From Linanthus parryae (lineage: Eukaryota > Streptophyta > Magnoliopsida > Ericales > Polemoniaceae): 64,000 bases of DNA. The translations under genes and the position numbers were made by a program. Location: positions 2,660,908 to 2,724,907 of the forward strand of contig JALGPY010000033.1 of the NCBI GenBank assembly GCA_023055425.1, written 5' to 3'. Positions 1 through 10,929 of this stretch are shown in pieces (the stretch's first letter is position 1; the number at the start of each line of letters is the position of its first letter). Under the pieces are notes generated by a model. That model was not told where the DNA came from. It worked only from the letters and a program-made list of their open reading frames with translations, and did not search any database.

Positions 1-59
1 TCCGGCAAACACTACCACATAGAGTATGTCCATTGAGATAGAGTGAATTGTAGGCATGA

Positions 60-520
60 GAGAGAGAGAGACAGACAGACATGTAGGTTTCTTTCAGATT
101 TGAGGAGCAGTGAAGGGAGTGCGTCAAATATATATAGTCGCCTATCTCTATCCGTTTAATTGCTTAACTTGAAATTCTCTTGCATGTATATGTAACTGAA
201 AGAAAGCAAGAAATGAACTTGCCTGTTTGGGGTGATGACTCTACACTCGCGATGCAGCCAATAATGCAAGTGTGGACCTGTTTTGTTTTGGTAGGTTCAC
301 CGACTTTTTACTTGGTTTGTTATGATATGGATCTGTTTTGGCTTATGTTTGTAACGTGAGGTCCGTCGTTGTGTAACATCACATCGAGATCCTGGAGGAA
401 ACACAGAAATCTCGAGATGACTTTGCAATTTCATCCAATTACAAACCTTAAAGATGGCCTGGGATTCCAAATGCGTGGTATTTGAATTTTCTACCAAATC
501 AGTCACCTGGCTTGACCTCT
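60..520. repeat. Dispersed repeat A, copy 1
   Basis: A non-coding stretch of about 460 bp that recurs at about 8,045-8,600 and, more diverged, at about 4,770-5,000. Shared landmarks are a GA-rich start, a run reading GTAACTGAAAGAAAGCAAGAA, a segment reading GTGGACCTGTTTTGTTTTGG followed by GTAGGTTCACCGACTTTTTA, and a later AAACACAGAAATCTC. A (GA)n tract with GACA repeats lies at 61-82. I see no coding potential; the short reading frame in it is not protein-like. It could be an old transposable-element piece or a duplicated 5' flank of a gene. Confidence 0.6.
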
Positions 521-672
521 CTATTTTTTTTCTCGGTACGTACCACATTTTCAAAATTTGTTAATGCAAGTTCATAAGTTTGATATTCTCTTAAGTTTGC
601 ATATGTGGACTGTGGTTAATAATTGGAGGTGAAATGTTGAATTCATGTTAAAACTTCATACATGCGGTGTTG

Positions 673-960
673 CAAAGCTAGTATTTAATGCAGTGGAGGT
701 GCAACAAATACATATTCGACTTCAATGGAAATAGTTTGTCTGCACCTGTAACTGAAAATAAGGACAAATCAAACTTTGCTTATTTTGAGCGATTATGTGG
801 CACGGAGGTGCAACAAATACGAATCAAAGCTAGTATTTATTTGCAGTGGATGTGCAACAAATACATATTCGACTTCAATGAAAATAGTTTGTCTGCACCT
901 GTAACTGAAAATAAGGACGAATCAAACTTTGCTTATTTTGAGTGATTATGTGGCACGGAG
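673..960. repeat. Tandem duplication, about 152-bp unit, two copies
   Basis: Two head-to-tail copies begin at 673 and 825, each starting CAAAGCTAGTATTTA. Both contain GTGCAACAAATACATATTCG and end near GATTATGTGGCACGGAGG. The copies differ by a few substitutions and a short insertion. An in-frame reading of the duplicated unit is coincidental. Confidence 0.75.
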
Positions 961-1740
961 GGGGTTGAAGTTTTCCTGAATTTACGGACATACAAAGTTA
1001 CTGTGGTCAGGTTTTAGAAAGGATTTCAAGTGGCTTTAGAGAAAGGTGAGTGTATAGGACTCCAAAGTCCAACCTACAAAATGCGGATCAATTGGATGCT
1101 GGTACACACACACACCGTTTCATGTCACCTTCATTTGGGGCTATCAAATTGATCCGCATTTTTCTGGATCAAACCAAGAAAAATATCCAGCAAATTTTAT
1201 CTTCCCACTTAAGCGGTTAGAGACTGAGTTAAGAGAAAAAGTGACATATAGCATTAATCTTATGTATAATAATTTGGATATAATTACACTACATGTCAGT
1301 GGTAGACATAATCGTTGTCTTCACCACTACATACGGATGAATCATTGCTTGATTATTATTGGTTTGGCAGGCTTATGGTGAATGAATGGTACTTAGTGAA
1401 AAATGCACCAAAACCACACACCTCAGACCTGCCTATTTGAAAGAAATATCAATCTGAGGAAAACTTTGGTTGAGATAAGTTCTAATTATCTACGAGTTTA
1501 TTAACTTAGTAGGTAGAATTTGTTTATAACTTGGCATTTTTCTTGTGTGGATGTAAAACATCATTCTGTATGTATGATATAACAGTCACATGATTCCCAA
1601 CCACAGTATATATATTTGAGGATCTTACATACAAGCTGAATGGTTAAATTGCCTCTCTCAAGCATCCAATCAAAAGTAGTTGAAATAGGTTAAAAGGAAA
1701 CAAGTCTATTTAGTTGGATCACTCATTTTTTGTTGATCAG
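961..1740. other. Intergenic DNA with a short perfect hairpin
   Basis: No gene seen. Bases about 968-1,050 resemble part of dispersed repeat A (compare 8,045-8,120). Bases 1,078-1,093 and 1,147-1,162 form a perfect 16-bp inverted repeat around a 53-base spacer. The remainder is AT-rich and without recognisable signals. Confidence 0.5.
1078..1162. repeat. Inverted repeat (16-bp perfect arms)
   Basis: The left arm AAAATGCGGATCAATT at 1,078-1,093 is exactly complementary to the right arm at 1,147-1,162. The 53-base spacer carries a short (CA)n run. It could be a remnant of a foldback MITE; no target duplication is evident. Confidence 0.65.
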
Positions 1741-1772
1741 CTATCAATATCGGAACAAGTCTTTCATTGGGG

Positions 1773-2655
1773 GTAGCATTTAATCGTTTTTATGTAACTC
1801 AACAAATCTCATCACGGTATAGCGATCCTCGATTCTGCCTTTCTTTCAGTTACGAATAGAGACAAAATATTACCATTTTAGATGGAGACTTTTCTTTTGA
1901 GGAAGAAATTTTGGTGTAGCATTGAATATTTTGGATGTAACATTTCGACAAATCTCATCACCAACAATACATCCCCAACTCTGCCTTTCTTTCAATTACA
2001 AATAGAGACATAAGATAGACTTTTTTTCTTTTGAGGGAAAAAAACAAGTCTTTCATTAGTGTAGTATTGAATCTTTTGGATCTAACATTTCAACAAATCT
2101 CATTACCAGTAATACCTTCCTTGACCTCTGCCTTTCTTCCAGTTAAAATAGAGAAAAAATATATCCATTTTAGATATAGACTTTTATTTAGCAAGCCTGC
2201 GATTGGTGTAGCATCGAATCTTTTGGATGTAATGTTTCAACAAATCTAATTAGCACTAATACGTTCCTTCAACTCTGCCTTTCTTTTAGTTACAAATAGA
2301 GAAAAAATATTTCCATTTTAGATACAGACTTGTAAAGCGAGCCTTCCATTGGTGTAGCATTGAACCTTTTGGATGTAACATTTCAACAAATCTCATCACA
2401 AAATACGTTCCGTCAACTCTACCTTTCTTTCAGTTACAAAAAGAGACAAAATATTCCCATTTCAGATACAAATTTTTTTTTGAGGAAAAAAAAGCAAGTC
2501 TTCCATTAGTGTAGCATTGAATCTTTTGGATGTTACATTTCAACCAATTTCATCACCAGTAATATGTTCCTTCGACTCTGCCTTTCTTTCAGTTACAAAT
2601 AGAGACAAAATATTTCCATTGTAGATACAAGCTTTTTTGTTTGAGGAAAATTTTA
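1773..2655. repeat. Tandem repeat B, about 147-bp period, six units
   Basis: Diverged head-to-tail units start (at the shared GTAG(C/T)AT core) at 1,773, 1,916, 2,061, 2,208, 2,354 and 2,511, so the spacings are 143, 145, 147, 146 and 157 bp. Each unit has the order GTAGCATTGAATCTTTTGGATG, then CAACAAATCTCATCACC, CTCTGCCTTTCTTTCAGTTA and AATAGAGACAAAATATT. A single further unit lies near 10,062. The region is non-coding. Confidence 0.8.
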
Positions 2656-2810
2656 GAGATCGACTTGGATGTTTATATACTTGATGCATAAACAGTAAAG
2701 TTTCATCTGCACTTACCTCACAGTCTCTCCTCTCTCTCAAACTTAAGCGGGTAGCAATGTTCTCTCTATACCACTTCAAGCCTAAAGGATCTATCGACCG
2801 CAACTCCCCA

Positions 2811-3000
2811 CTGCTTACAAGAATCTATCCACCTCGAAATTGCTTGGTTGGTTTTATGAGAAGTACAGACATTACTACACCTAGTTGATCATTTCTTTTC
2901 TGCCAATTTTCCCAGGCAACCTAGTGCTCCATGAACAATGAGTCCGTCTGCTCCAAGGCGACCTAGTGCTCCAAGGTGAACTTTCGTCAGTGGAGATGGT
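2811..3000 (+). pseudogene. Arogenate dehydrogenase fragment (second copy)
   Basis: This 190-bp stretch is nearly the same as 3,790-3,955 within the longer arogenate dehydrogenase relic downstream. It starts at CTGCTTACAAGAATCTATCC and runs to the CGTCAGTGGAGATGG segment. Read in the proper frame it gives an ILSTSKLxWLVL-like stretch related to the ILSTESVL region that follows the NADP-binding domain in plant arogenate dehydrogenases, with several frame breaks. It contains a small internal duplication of CGACCTAGTGCTCCA. It has no start and is not expected to make protein. The relation to the family rests on my reading of the paired copy. Confidence 0.5.
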
Positions 3001-3342
3001 GATGTCAGAAGTCATACCTAGTGCTCAAATAAGGTACCTCCCTAATGGGACTATGGGGCAGAACAACTTTCTGGTGGATGGATTCCATAAAATGAAACTG
3101 TTGTCTGGGTCGACAGGGTTAGAAAATACTTAGAAGAATAAAGCTAATGTTGGTATAACTATATATATATAAATATTTCTAAGCAATTCTTCCGTTTTAG
3201 ACTGCTTTTCCTACCCTGAACCATGATGGATCCTAAATCCTTTTTGTTGAAGTGTTACACTCTCTCAATAAAAATGATGTTCTCTTCATCTTCAACCTCT
3301 CAATTCCCTCCTCTTCCGTCACCCCCAAATGCTCTGCAAACC

Positions 3343-3369
3343 TCTCTCTCTCTCTCTCCCTCCCTCCCT
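3343..3369. repeat. (CT)n / (CCCT)n microsatellite
   Basis: A pyrimidine run made of TCTC units followed by CCTCCCT units. It sits about 40 bp upstream of the likely start codon of the arogenate dehydrogenase relic, where plant 5' UTRs often carry CT tracts. Confidence 0.7.
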
Positions 3370-3404
3370 CGTGCCTACTGACAAACATATATAGGCAGGC
3401 AGAA

Positions 3405-4060
3405 ATGTTCCCTCTATCCTCTCTCATCACATCATGCAGCGTCTCCTCCTCCCGCCGCCATTGGACCCACCCCGGCATTTCATTCTCCCCCAAAAAATTC
3501 CCGAACCTCATTCCCCAAGACAACACTCACCGACGCAGCCTCAGAATCCGCTCTCTAGACGCCGCCCAGCCTTTCAACTTAGATGCACGAATCTCCGACC
3601 GATTTCACAAATCTAACAAGCTCAAAGTCACCGTCGTCGGTTTTGGAAACTTCAGCCAGTATAGCTAAAGGCTTGGTGAAGCAGGGTCACACCGTGCTCG
3701 CCCACTCCCGATCGGACAACTCCGACAGAGCTGCCGACCTCGGAGTCACATTCCTCTCCGATGCCGATGATCTCTGCGAGGAACACCCTCTGCTTACAAG
3801 AATCTATCCACCTCGAAATTGCAGTGGTTGGTTTTTCGAGAGGTACAGACATTACTGCACCTAGTTGATCATTTTTTTCCTGCTAATTTCCCCAGGCGAC
3901 CTAGTGCTCCATGAACAATGAGTCCTTCTGCTCCAAGGTGAACTTTTGTCAGTGGAAATGGGAAAGATTTCCTTAAAAAGCTTTTGAAGCATCTCTGCAA
4001 GAGTAAGCTGCATGCAGTAAAATCCCAAAATTGATACCAGAAGAATTGGAGGACAGTCGA
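3405..4060 (+). pseudogene. Arogenate dehydrogenase (TyrA-type) pseudogene, 5' half
   Basis: The family makes tyrosine from arogenate with NADP in the plastid. The ATG at 3,405 opens a Ser/Arg-rich N-terminus that looks like a chloroplast transit peptide. It is followed by KLKVTVVGFGNF, the start of the Rossmann fold; the third glycine of the GxGxxG motif is replaced by Ser. The frame breaks near 3,648 and continues in another frame with the stretch around VKQGHTVLAHSRSD, then DLGVTFLSDADDLCEEHP (to about 3,790). Beyond that, weak family similarity (ILST, then LSVEMGK for LSVKEFPK) survives only with several more shifts and stops. The catalytic domain is absent. A duplicate of the middle part lies at 2,811-3,000. 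The family call is confident; a working product is very unlikely. Confidence 0.75.
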
Positions 4061-6285
4061 CCAACCTAGTACTTCTTAAGGTTTCTTAGGAGGCACCTTG
4101 AAGTAGGCTCAGCGAAGACTACGATGTCACGCTAGTTAATTCAGTTTGGACTAAAGATGGATCCAAGACGGATAGTCTTAAGTTTATTAAGATAGCTATG
4201 TCAATTGCTCCAATGTTGTATGATTAAAGCCTTTCATCTATTAATTATCCTTGTAAATTTACTTCTTTTTATGAGAATACAGTTTTATTTATTATGCTTT
4301 TAGCTTGGTATATATTACTTGTTAATGTCCCCTTCTTGTTTCTGCGACACTTTAATCGAGAAACATAAAGACCATATCATACTGTACGCAGTGGGAGCTC
4401 CTCAAGGTTAAGATTTAAATGTAGCATGACATAAATAGGCCACATGTGATTGCCATGTTATATATAAATGCTAACATTACATGAAGGGAAAAAAGTACAT
4501 TACGCGAGGAAAAAAAAGTATTTGCAGAAGTTAGATAAATTTGCTGGTTATTCGTTTCCTTCTCTTCATTAAGCTTTCAAGTGGTCCTCTGTTTCCTTTA
4601 TCCTTGAGAGGATTTTGTTCAGAAAAGCTCTCGCGGAAAATTCTAACACAAAGGGAGAGTCATTTCAAAGAGTAGTCAATAGTTTCTACGATGGTAAGAA
4701 CTGAGGAATTATAAACCTTTAGTTGCATGTTAACTTATGATCACGGCTTTAATGTTTGCTGTTGCGGTTGTGTACTTGTTTTGTCTTTGATAGGTTCACA
4801 GACTAGCTAGTACTTGTTTGTAGCTAGAATTGACCTGTTGCCTTATGTTCATAAGGAGAGGGCAGTCAGTCATTGTGTAAGATCATACTGAGAACTGAGT
4901 AGCAAACAAGGAAATCTCAAGCTACCCGATTTTCATCAGTTGAAAACTTAAAACCGTTTGAAGTTTCAAAAAATACTGATTTGACACCATCATTTCCCTC
5001 TCTGCACGTACCGGATTTTCAATAGTTGTTATAGTTGCAGGTGAAACCTTTAAAATTGAAAATATGTTTTACTGTTAGGTAATCAGCTGGATAGAACACA
5101 AACCGTTTCAGTAACCGTGTCTCTCCGTATGTTTCCTTTCATGGAGTTCATCATTTCAAATTTGGTTAAATCAACAACTATTTCGTTTATGAAACACAGG
5201 TGGTGTATAAAACAGCATAACAGAGCAGACCATAACCAGCAAGTGAAGTTCATGAAAAATGAAAAGGTTGTATAGACCTCAAGTCCTTAACAACAATTTT
5301 CTTCTTTTCTTCCCCTAAAAATTGAAATTCTTACATATATATATGAAAACTGAAAAGTGTTTATAGACCTTAACAACATATAGAATTTAATTTGTTAATT
5401 CAGTTGTAACATATCTAGACCATCGGTCAATCTGGCATTGTTGATTGCTCCGGATGCTTGTTTTCACACGTTAATTTGGAGTGTGAACTACAAATCTACA
5501 ATACTTCTCAACATGGAAAAGGGAACTGAACTACAAAGCATACAATTCGTCTGAAGACTACGTAAGACTCTTTTGTCATTCACTATGCAATTTTCCCACC
5601 AATAGCCTTGAAAAATACTAGTACTGAAGGTTAGGTTCTTACTTAATGGTAAATTATCACTTGGTACACCGTTGAGTGTATAAAAAATTCCAAATGTTTT
5701 CTTTTATGGAAAGAAACTTGTGAAACGACGAGTAAGAACAAGTATCGTTAGCTAGTGCCGGTTACAATTTCCCCTTGTTAGTTAGTAAGGGAGAGCTTCT
5801 GTCTGCTACAAAATGGTCAGATTACAAATGATCACGTGTCAGATTACAAATCATTGCATTGTTTCATTTTGTTAATATGGATATAGTAAAATTGCATTCT
5901 CTTTTATAGTTCATTGAATTGCAGATAGTCAAAATAAAAGGATGGTTGCCAAATCAGGAACCGAGCAAGCTGATTGTATATTACTGGTAAAATGCCTCCC
6001 CGGTGAAATCCTGCACTACTTATAGTACCGTTGTGGACACTACCACTGTGGAGAACCGATACCTCACTAACTATTATCACAACGAATCCAGGACCAAACA
6101 TATGACTTTCTATTTAAATCCTTATAATTAAAGAGTAAAATTACAATCGCGGCAGGAATAACAAAAAGTTCTCTCTGTATTAATCTTAATAGTCCCAATT
6201 CTAACAAGAAGAACAACATCTTTTCTAAACTGTCTCTTCAAAGAGGATAACTAAATAAAAAATTCCAGTTCTTCAAATGCAACCA
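4061..6285. other. Intergenic DNA with a third, diverged copy of repeat A
   Basis: No gene recognised. Bases about 4,770-5,000 carry a diverged copy of dispersed repeat A (GATAGGTTCACAGACTAG, then TTATGTTCATAAGG, then GGAAATCTCAAG). The rest is AT-rich. A short minus-strand frame at 5,904-6,101 has no recognisable features. Confidence 0.45.
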
Positions 6286-6287
6286 CA

Positions 6288-6640
6288 TCAACTGCTGTGG
6301 AACCTTTGGAAATGTAGGAACAAAAACTCTTCGATTGCAGGCACTTTCCCTATCTTGTTGAGGGTGTCTGCGCCCAGCTCCTCATCTACACCAATTGCCA
6401 TTATGGCTTTCGTCTGAACAGTCTTTCCCACACTCATGAAGCTTACATTGAAGTTCCGCTCAACAAGAATGTTCCCGTCCAATCATACCAGGTTGGTTGA
6501 CCTGACGGCAGAGTATGAGGTTTCCTTCCAAGCTCACATCCACATTGAAGGATCCCACATGCGTCAGATGAGGAATTCTGAGTTACACCCTCCCTTCGAT
6601 TCTAGCACCACCGTTGTCAGAGAAAGCTAGATCGCTTTTG
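6288..6640 (-). pseudogene. D-3-phosphoglycerate dehydrogenase pseudogene, C-terminal end
   Basis: On the minus strand, about 6,640 down to 6,490 reads GGARIEGRV, stop, PHLTHVGSFNVDVSLEGN, then ILCRQVNQPGMIG. After a net loss of about five bases the frame shifts, and 6,482-6,288 reads GNILVERNFNVSFMSVGK and then AIMAIGVDEE, ending near VPAIEEFLFLHF. This is the order of the C-terminal domain and terminal ACT domain of plant plastid PGDH, the first enzyme of phosphorylated serine synthesis, which normally ends about EEFVFLKL. The catalytic and NAD-binding domains are absent nearby. One in-frame stop and one frameshift make it a relic. No intron is visible, which fits either a single-exon fragment or a retrocopy. 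Confidence 0.85.
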
Positions 6641-6772
6641 AATTTGGACCCCACATTGCTTATTTGAACTTGGTAGAATCCACACTCATTTGTTCAGATA
6701 CCCACATTGCCTATGGGTATCTGCATAACTAGAGTAATTAGACAAAAGAGCAGAACATACCATGACACTTCA

Positions 6773-6960
6773 AGGCCTCGTTTGGTAAGGTACAAAAACG
6801 ATGGGGATAAGAGTTGTACTGGTATAAGAGGTTAGGATATGATTGTACTGGTATAAGGCAGGATAAAATTGTACTGGTGCGGAGTGATTGGTTAGGGCAG
6901 GATATGAGATAAGATAAGCTGCAGGATATGTGTGTAAATGACCACATTGCCCTGCTTGTT
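6773..6960. repeat. MITE-like end with internal GTACTGGTATAAG repeats
   Basis: Begins GGCCTCGTTTGGTA, a start common to several plant DNA-transposon families, and holds three spaced copies of a TTGTACTGGT(ATAAG) motif (about 6,814, 6,843, 6,869) in a purine-rich stretch. I could not find a matching opposite end, so it is either truncated or not a transposon. Confidence 0.35.
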
Positions 6961-7169
6961 TAAAATTTGCTTTTTACAATTATTTTTGTCTTCTGCTGTA
7001 GAATGTAAACAACAAATAATATTATACACATTTTGACAAGTTAACTCTGACAATATTAGAGTAGAGATATTTATAAATCTTAGCTCAAGATATCGTGATG
7101 TAAGTCTATTATTCCTTGCTTTATATCATAGGTGTCTTGAAATCCTAATTGCCTTGATTTTGCTTACAT

Positions 7170-7290
7170 ATTTACATATATTATTGTGTGTATATACACA
7201 CTCATATATACACATTTATATATACGTATATATACAAATACATATATGTATTTTACATATTTATGTATTGCATAGTATCTTGTACATATA
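7170..7290. repeat. AT-rich low-complexity (TATA/CACA) tract
   Basis: Alternating TATATA, TACACA and ACATAT runs just upstream of the long foldback at 7,306-7,760. No gene. Confidence 0.6.
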
Positions 7291-7305
7291 TATTTAGGTA
7301 TTAAG

Positions 7306-7760
7306 ATAAGATTAGATTTGGTCCAGTTTAGCTGTTAGCCATGTCCTAGTCTTTACGGTTGTTTTATCATTATCCCATGTTCCCCTATTTTGTAGCTAGT
7401 AATTCACTTAAATAGCTGAGATAGTTTTTAGCTACTCTTGTTTTTTACCTATGTAAAGGCTGGTCTTTCATTCAATAAAACTATCCAAGTTTTCTCTCAA
7501 ATTTCTCTAGAGCTCAATGAAATAACAAGAGCTCTAGAGAAATTTGAGAGAAAAGTTGGATAATTTTCTTGAATGAAAGACCAGTCTTTATATAGGCAAA
7601 AACATCAACAAGAGTAGCTAAAAGCTAGCACAACTATCTAAGCTAACTAAGTAAACTACTAGCTACAAAATAGTGAAACATGGGAATATGATCAAACAAA
7701 CTAAACAACCCTCAAGACTAGGACATGGCTAACAACTAAACTGACCCAGTCTAATCTTAT
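7306..7760. repeat. Long foldback (arms of about 211 and 232 bp, 13-base loop)
   Basis: The left arm 7,306-7,515 (starting ATAAGATTAGA, ending CTCTAGAGCTC) is the reverse complement of the right arm 7,529-7,760, apart from substitutions and indels. Matched blocks include TGTTAGCCATGTCCTAGTCTT, TTTTGTAGCTAGTA, AGCTACTCTTG, TCTTTCATTCAA and TTCTCTCAAATTTCTCTAGAGCTC. The CATTCAATAAA in the arm looks like an LTR polyadenylation region, so this may be two LTR pieces head to head. A transcript across it would form a long hairpin. Confidence 0.85.
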
Positions 7761-8044
7761 TTTAAAAATGGAGCACCCTTTTCAATGATAACTTTAAGGG
7801 GCTCTTTTGGAAACCGGAGAACACCAATTCTGAGGTTCACCGGTTTCTGAAACGTTTCTAATAGGCCCTTCCAACTAGGTTTTGTAGTGACTTAATGCTC
7901 CGGGAAACACTGCCAACCGTTTGTTCTAATGCCCAAAATATGTTGGAGATTACAGTTATGGTGGAGGTAGGAGACACTACTAAACCTAGTTGACAGTCCT
8001 TAATTAGCTGATTATCAACTTGGTTTAGTAAGTCTCGTACCCTC

Positions 8045-8600
8045 AAGATAGAGATTTTTCTGAATTTCCAGAAACACAATGCTGATGTGGTGAGGTTTTT
8101 ATAAAGGATTTGAAGTGGATGGAGAGAAAGAGAGAGGGATAGTGAGTGAGAAAGATGGGTATACATGTAGAGCAGTGAATAGAGAGATAAATAGGTCGCC
8201 TATCTCTTTCAGATTTGCATGTATGATATGTAACTGAAAGAAAGCAAGAAGTGAAGTTACTTGTTTGGGGGTGATGATATTATGCAGCCAATAATGCAAG
8301 TGTGGACCTGTTTTGTTTTGGTAGGTTCACCGACTTTTTACTTAGTTTGTTGTGTTATGGACCTGTTTCGGGTTATGTTTGTAAGTTGTAACACAACGTG
8401 ATGCTGGTCATCTTGTAAGATCATATTGACTACGGAGATGAAACACAGAAATCTCAAAATGATTTTGTGGTTAAAGATGGCTTTGAATTTTCTTCTACCA
8501 AATCAGTCACCTGACTTGACCTCTCTATTATTTTCGAACCATGTTAATGCAAGTGCAGAAGTTTGATATGATTCTCTTATGTCCGAATGTGTGGTCAATA
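8045..8600. repeat. Dispersed repeat A, copy 2
   Basis: Matches 60-520 over most of its length, including the block GTGGACCTGTTTTGTTTTGG, the same GTAGGTTCACCGACTTTTTA, and AAACACAGAAATCTC. The first part also resembles 968-1,050. Indels separate the copies. The short reading frames in it are not protein-like. Confidence 0.6.
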
Positions 8601-10050
8601 GTTGGAGGTGAAATGTTGACGGCAGAAAAGTATCGGGACTTACCATGATAACTTTTCTGCGCAAAGAACATTTCCTACAAGATTTTGCAGGAAAGTTCTT
8701 ATTAAATGAACACATACAGAACAATAAGATTATAGTTTTTCCATTTTGTTTTCTTCCTACTTTCTCTAGCAACATTTTCTCATATCTTTTCCCCGAATAA
8801 TGAACATAGCTTAAGGAAACACATAACCACGGGAGATATTTATTGTTGAGGAGAGTTTACAGGAGATTAAGGAGAGAGAGAGAGAGAGTTAAAATGGGAG
8901 AGAAATGTTAAATAACGAAAGAGATAATCTCCTAGTTGGACTCATTAATGAATGAAGTAGAGTGGAAATGGGCAATAAATAAATAAGGAAAATTACAGAA
9001 TGAAATCAAGTATTTTAGGAGTGAGTAAGAAAATTAGTTACTTGGATAATTATTGAGAAGACAGTAATCATACAATCACCGAACAGAGTTTGAGTGAAAA
9101 AAAGCTACTAACACGACGGTTTGGGTCAGACAGGTCAGAGAGGTCGGGTCTGAGAAGAGAAACGGGCCATCCACCACTGGGGCAGATCCGGTCCATTGTA
9201 AGCCGTTCGGGTCACTAATGGGTATGAATTGGATTGGATCCAGACCTCACCCATTGACAGGCCCAACTCATTGTTTGTACTCTACTGGCCGTGAACAAAA
9301 AAAATGAGAAGAGTGCCTTTAAAAATCATAGACAAGGACACCATTTCGGCATTGGCAATATCCAACCCTTAACAGGAAGATTGCTCTGCTTGGTAATGGA
9401 AAGAAACATTGGTGTTCTGCAGTAGGAAAACTTTTCAACAAGTTTGGTCAAGAAAGGAAGACAACGTAGTGATTTTGGATAAACCTCCATCTCATCTCAC
9501 CCAGAATACTGATCAGAGAGATGAGGATGTGTAATTTTTAGTTATTTTTTTTGTTTGGCATTTGCTCTTTTAAGTTTCTGGACAATGAAAGAAAACTCAT
9601 GCCTGTAAAAATATAAGCCGGTGTACATCCGACCAAGTCTTTCCTTGTCCCTCACTGAAAAGCTAAAAAGCCGCAAAAAGAATTTTCCTTAAGACGCTCC
9701 ATTTAGTTTTCCATCTCAATTATTTTGAAAACTTTCAGTAGACAATAAACACCCAAATTGACACAGATTTTGGATATTGTTTTTTACACTACACAATTGT
9801 CTAAATGTAGTCCGGCACTCCGGCTCTGGTACGAAGAACTTTAACATGCACAATAAAGTACTATCTACATTTTCTCCTCAATTCACTCTCCTCGTTTACA
9901 CCAAAATCTATTTGAGTTGTTCTTGACTAAACCTCACGGACTCAAATCTGCAAGCAATATTACGACCATCAATCAGAATATTTGTCCATTCGTTACTTTT
10001 TACTTGATAAATGTGCATGTTTTTTCACTAATTTCCTGAAAAAATCAAGT
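8601..10050. other. Intergenic DNA, no gene recognised
   Basis: AT-rich sequence with a (GA)n run at about 8,870-8,888 and a short GGGTC/GGTCC-rich stretch at 9,115-9,265. I see no open frame with protein-like composition and no transposon ends. Confidence 0.4.
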
Positions 10051-10054
10051 ATCC

Positions 10055-10250
10055 GGTTGGTGTAGCATTGACTCTTTTGGATGTACCAATTCAACAAATC
10101 TCATCACCAGTAATAGGTCCCTTCAACTCTTCCTTTCTTTCAGTTAGAAATAGAGAAAATATTTCCATTTGAGAGATAGACTTGGTTGATGATATGTTTG
10201 ATGCATCAACTCATCTGCACTTCCTCACAGTCACTCCTCTCTCTCAAAGG
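10055..10250. repeat. Repeat B, dispersed single unit plus flank
   Basis: The unit starting GTAGCATTGACTCTTTTGG at 10,062 matches the tandem array at 1.77-2.65 kb. The match continues into the sequence 3' of that array (compare 2,655-2,740, with CTCATCTGCACTT and CTCCTCTCTCTCAAA). The two sites therefore share a larger duplicated block, not just one repeat unit. Confidence 0.65.
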
Positions 10251-10929
10251 AGGACTTTGGTGTATTTCTCAGATTTTCCGGACTGGGGTGACAAGGCCTT
10301 CGAGGAAGCATCGAAATACAGCAAACCCACAAGGTAGCTTCCTGGTAATTTGCCATACCACCTCAGGGATGGTTTCTGTCTACCCTATTAGTGACGACGT
10401 TTCCACCTGCTCATCATGTTAAATGAACTATTGGTACTAGTAAGAACAAATTCCGTCTCATAATTAAGCATAGTTCTGAACTCAGTTTGAGCGTTCTGGA
10501 AAAGGTCAGAACTGTAAAATTTGTATCCCAATTTTCTTGTATCTTAAGATGATAGTTACTACGGCCATTTTGGAGCAGCACAAAACTTGGAACCTAACCA
10601 CAGCCTGACTCACTACCGAAACACTCCAACCAGTCTGAAGACAGCCAGTCAGCCTGGTTATAATATTATACATTTATACTTCATCAGCCAAGTTATTGCC
10701 ACTGCAGCAATGTAACAGATTGTTACTGTAACATCATAGACCCAAATATGCCTAATGGAGTTCCGGCTACCAAACTGTCCAAAAATTTGAACACCTCAAA
10801 GCATCACAAAAATCAAACTATTTCAAGTTACTGTTGCCTGTTGAAACCTGATTATGTAGAACCTTGTCAGAAGCACAAACAAGACAGTCCCATCCTACAT
10901 TTCAGTAACATTTTTGACTTTGTAGTTTG
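10251..10929. other. Intergenic DNA, no gene recognised
   Basis: Short frames exist at 10,186-10,422 and 10,748-10,939, but neither shows a recognisable domain. A frame near 10,260-10,335 reads VYFSDFPDWGDKAFEEASKY, which looks protein-like, but I cannot assign it. Confidence 0.3.
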
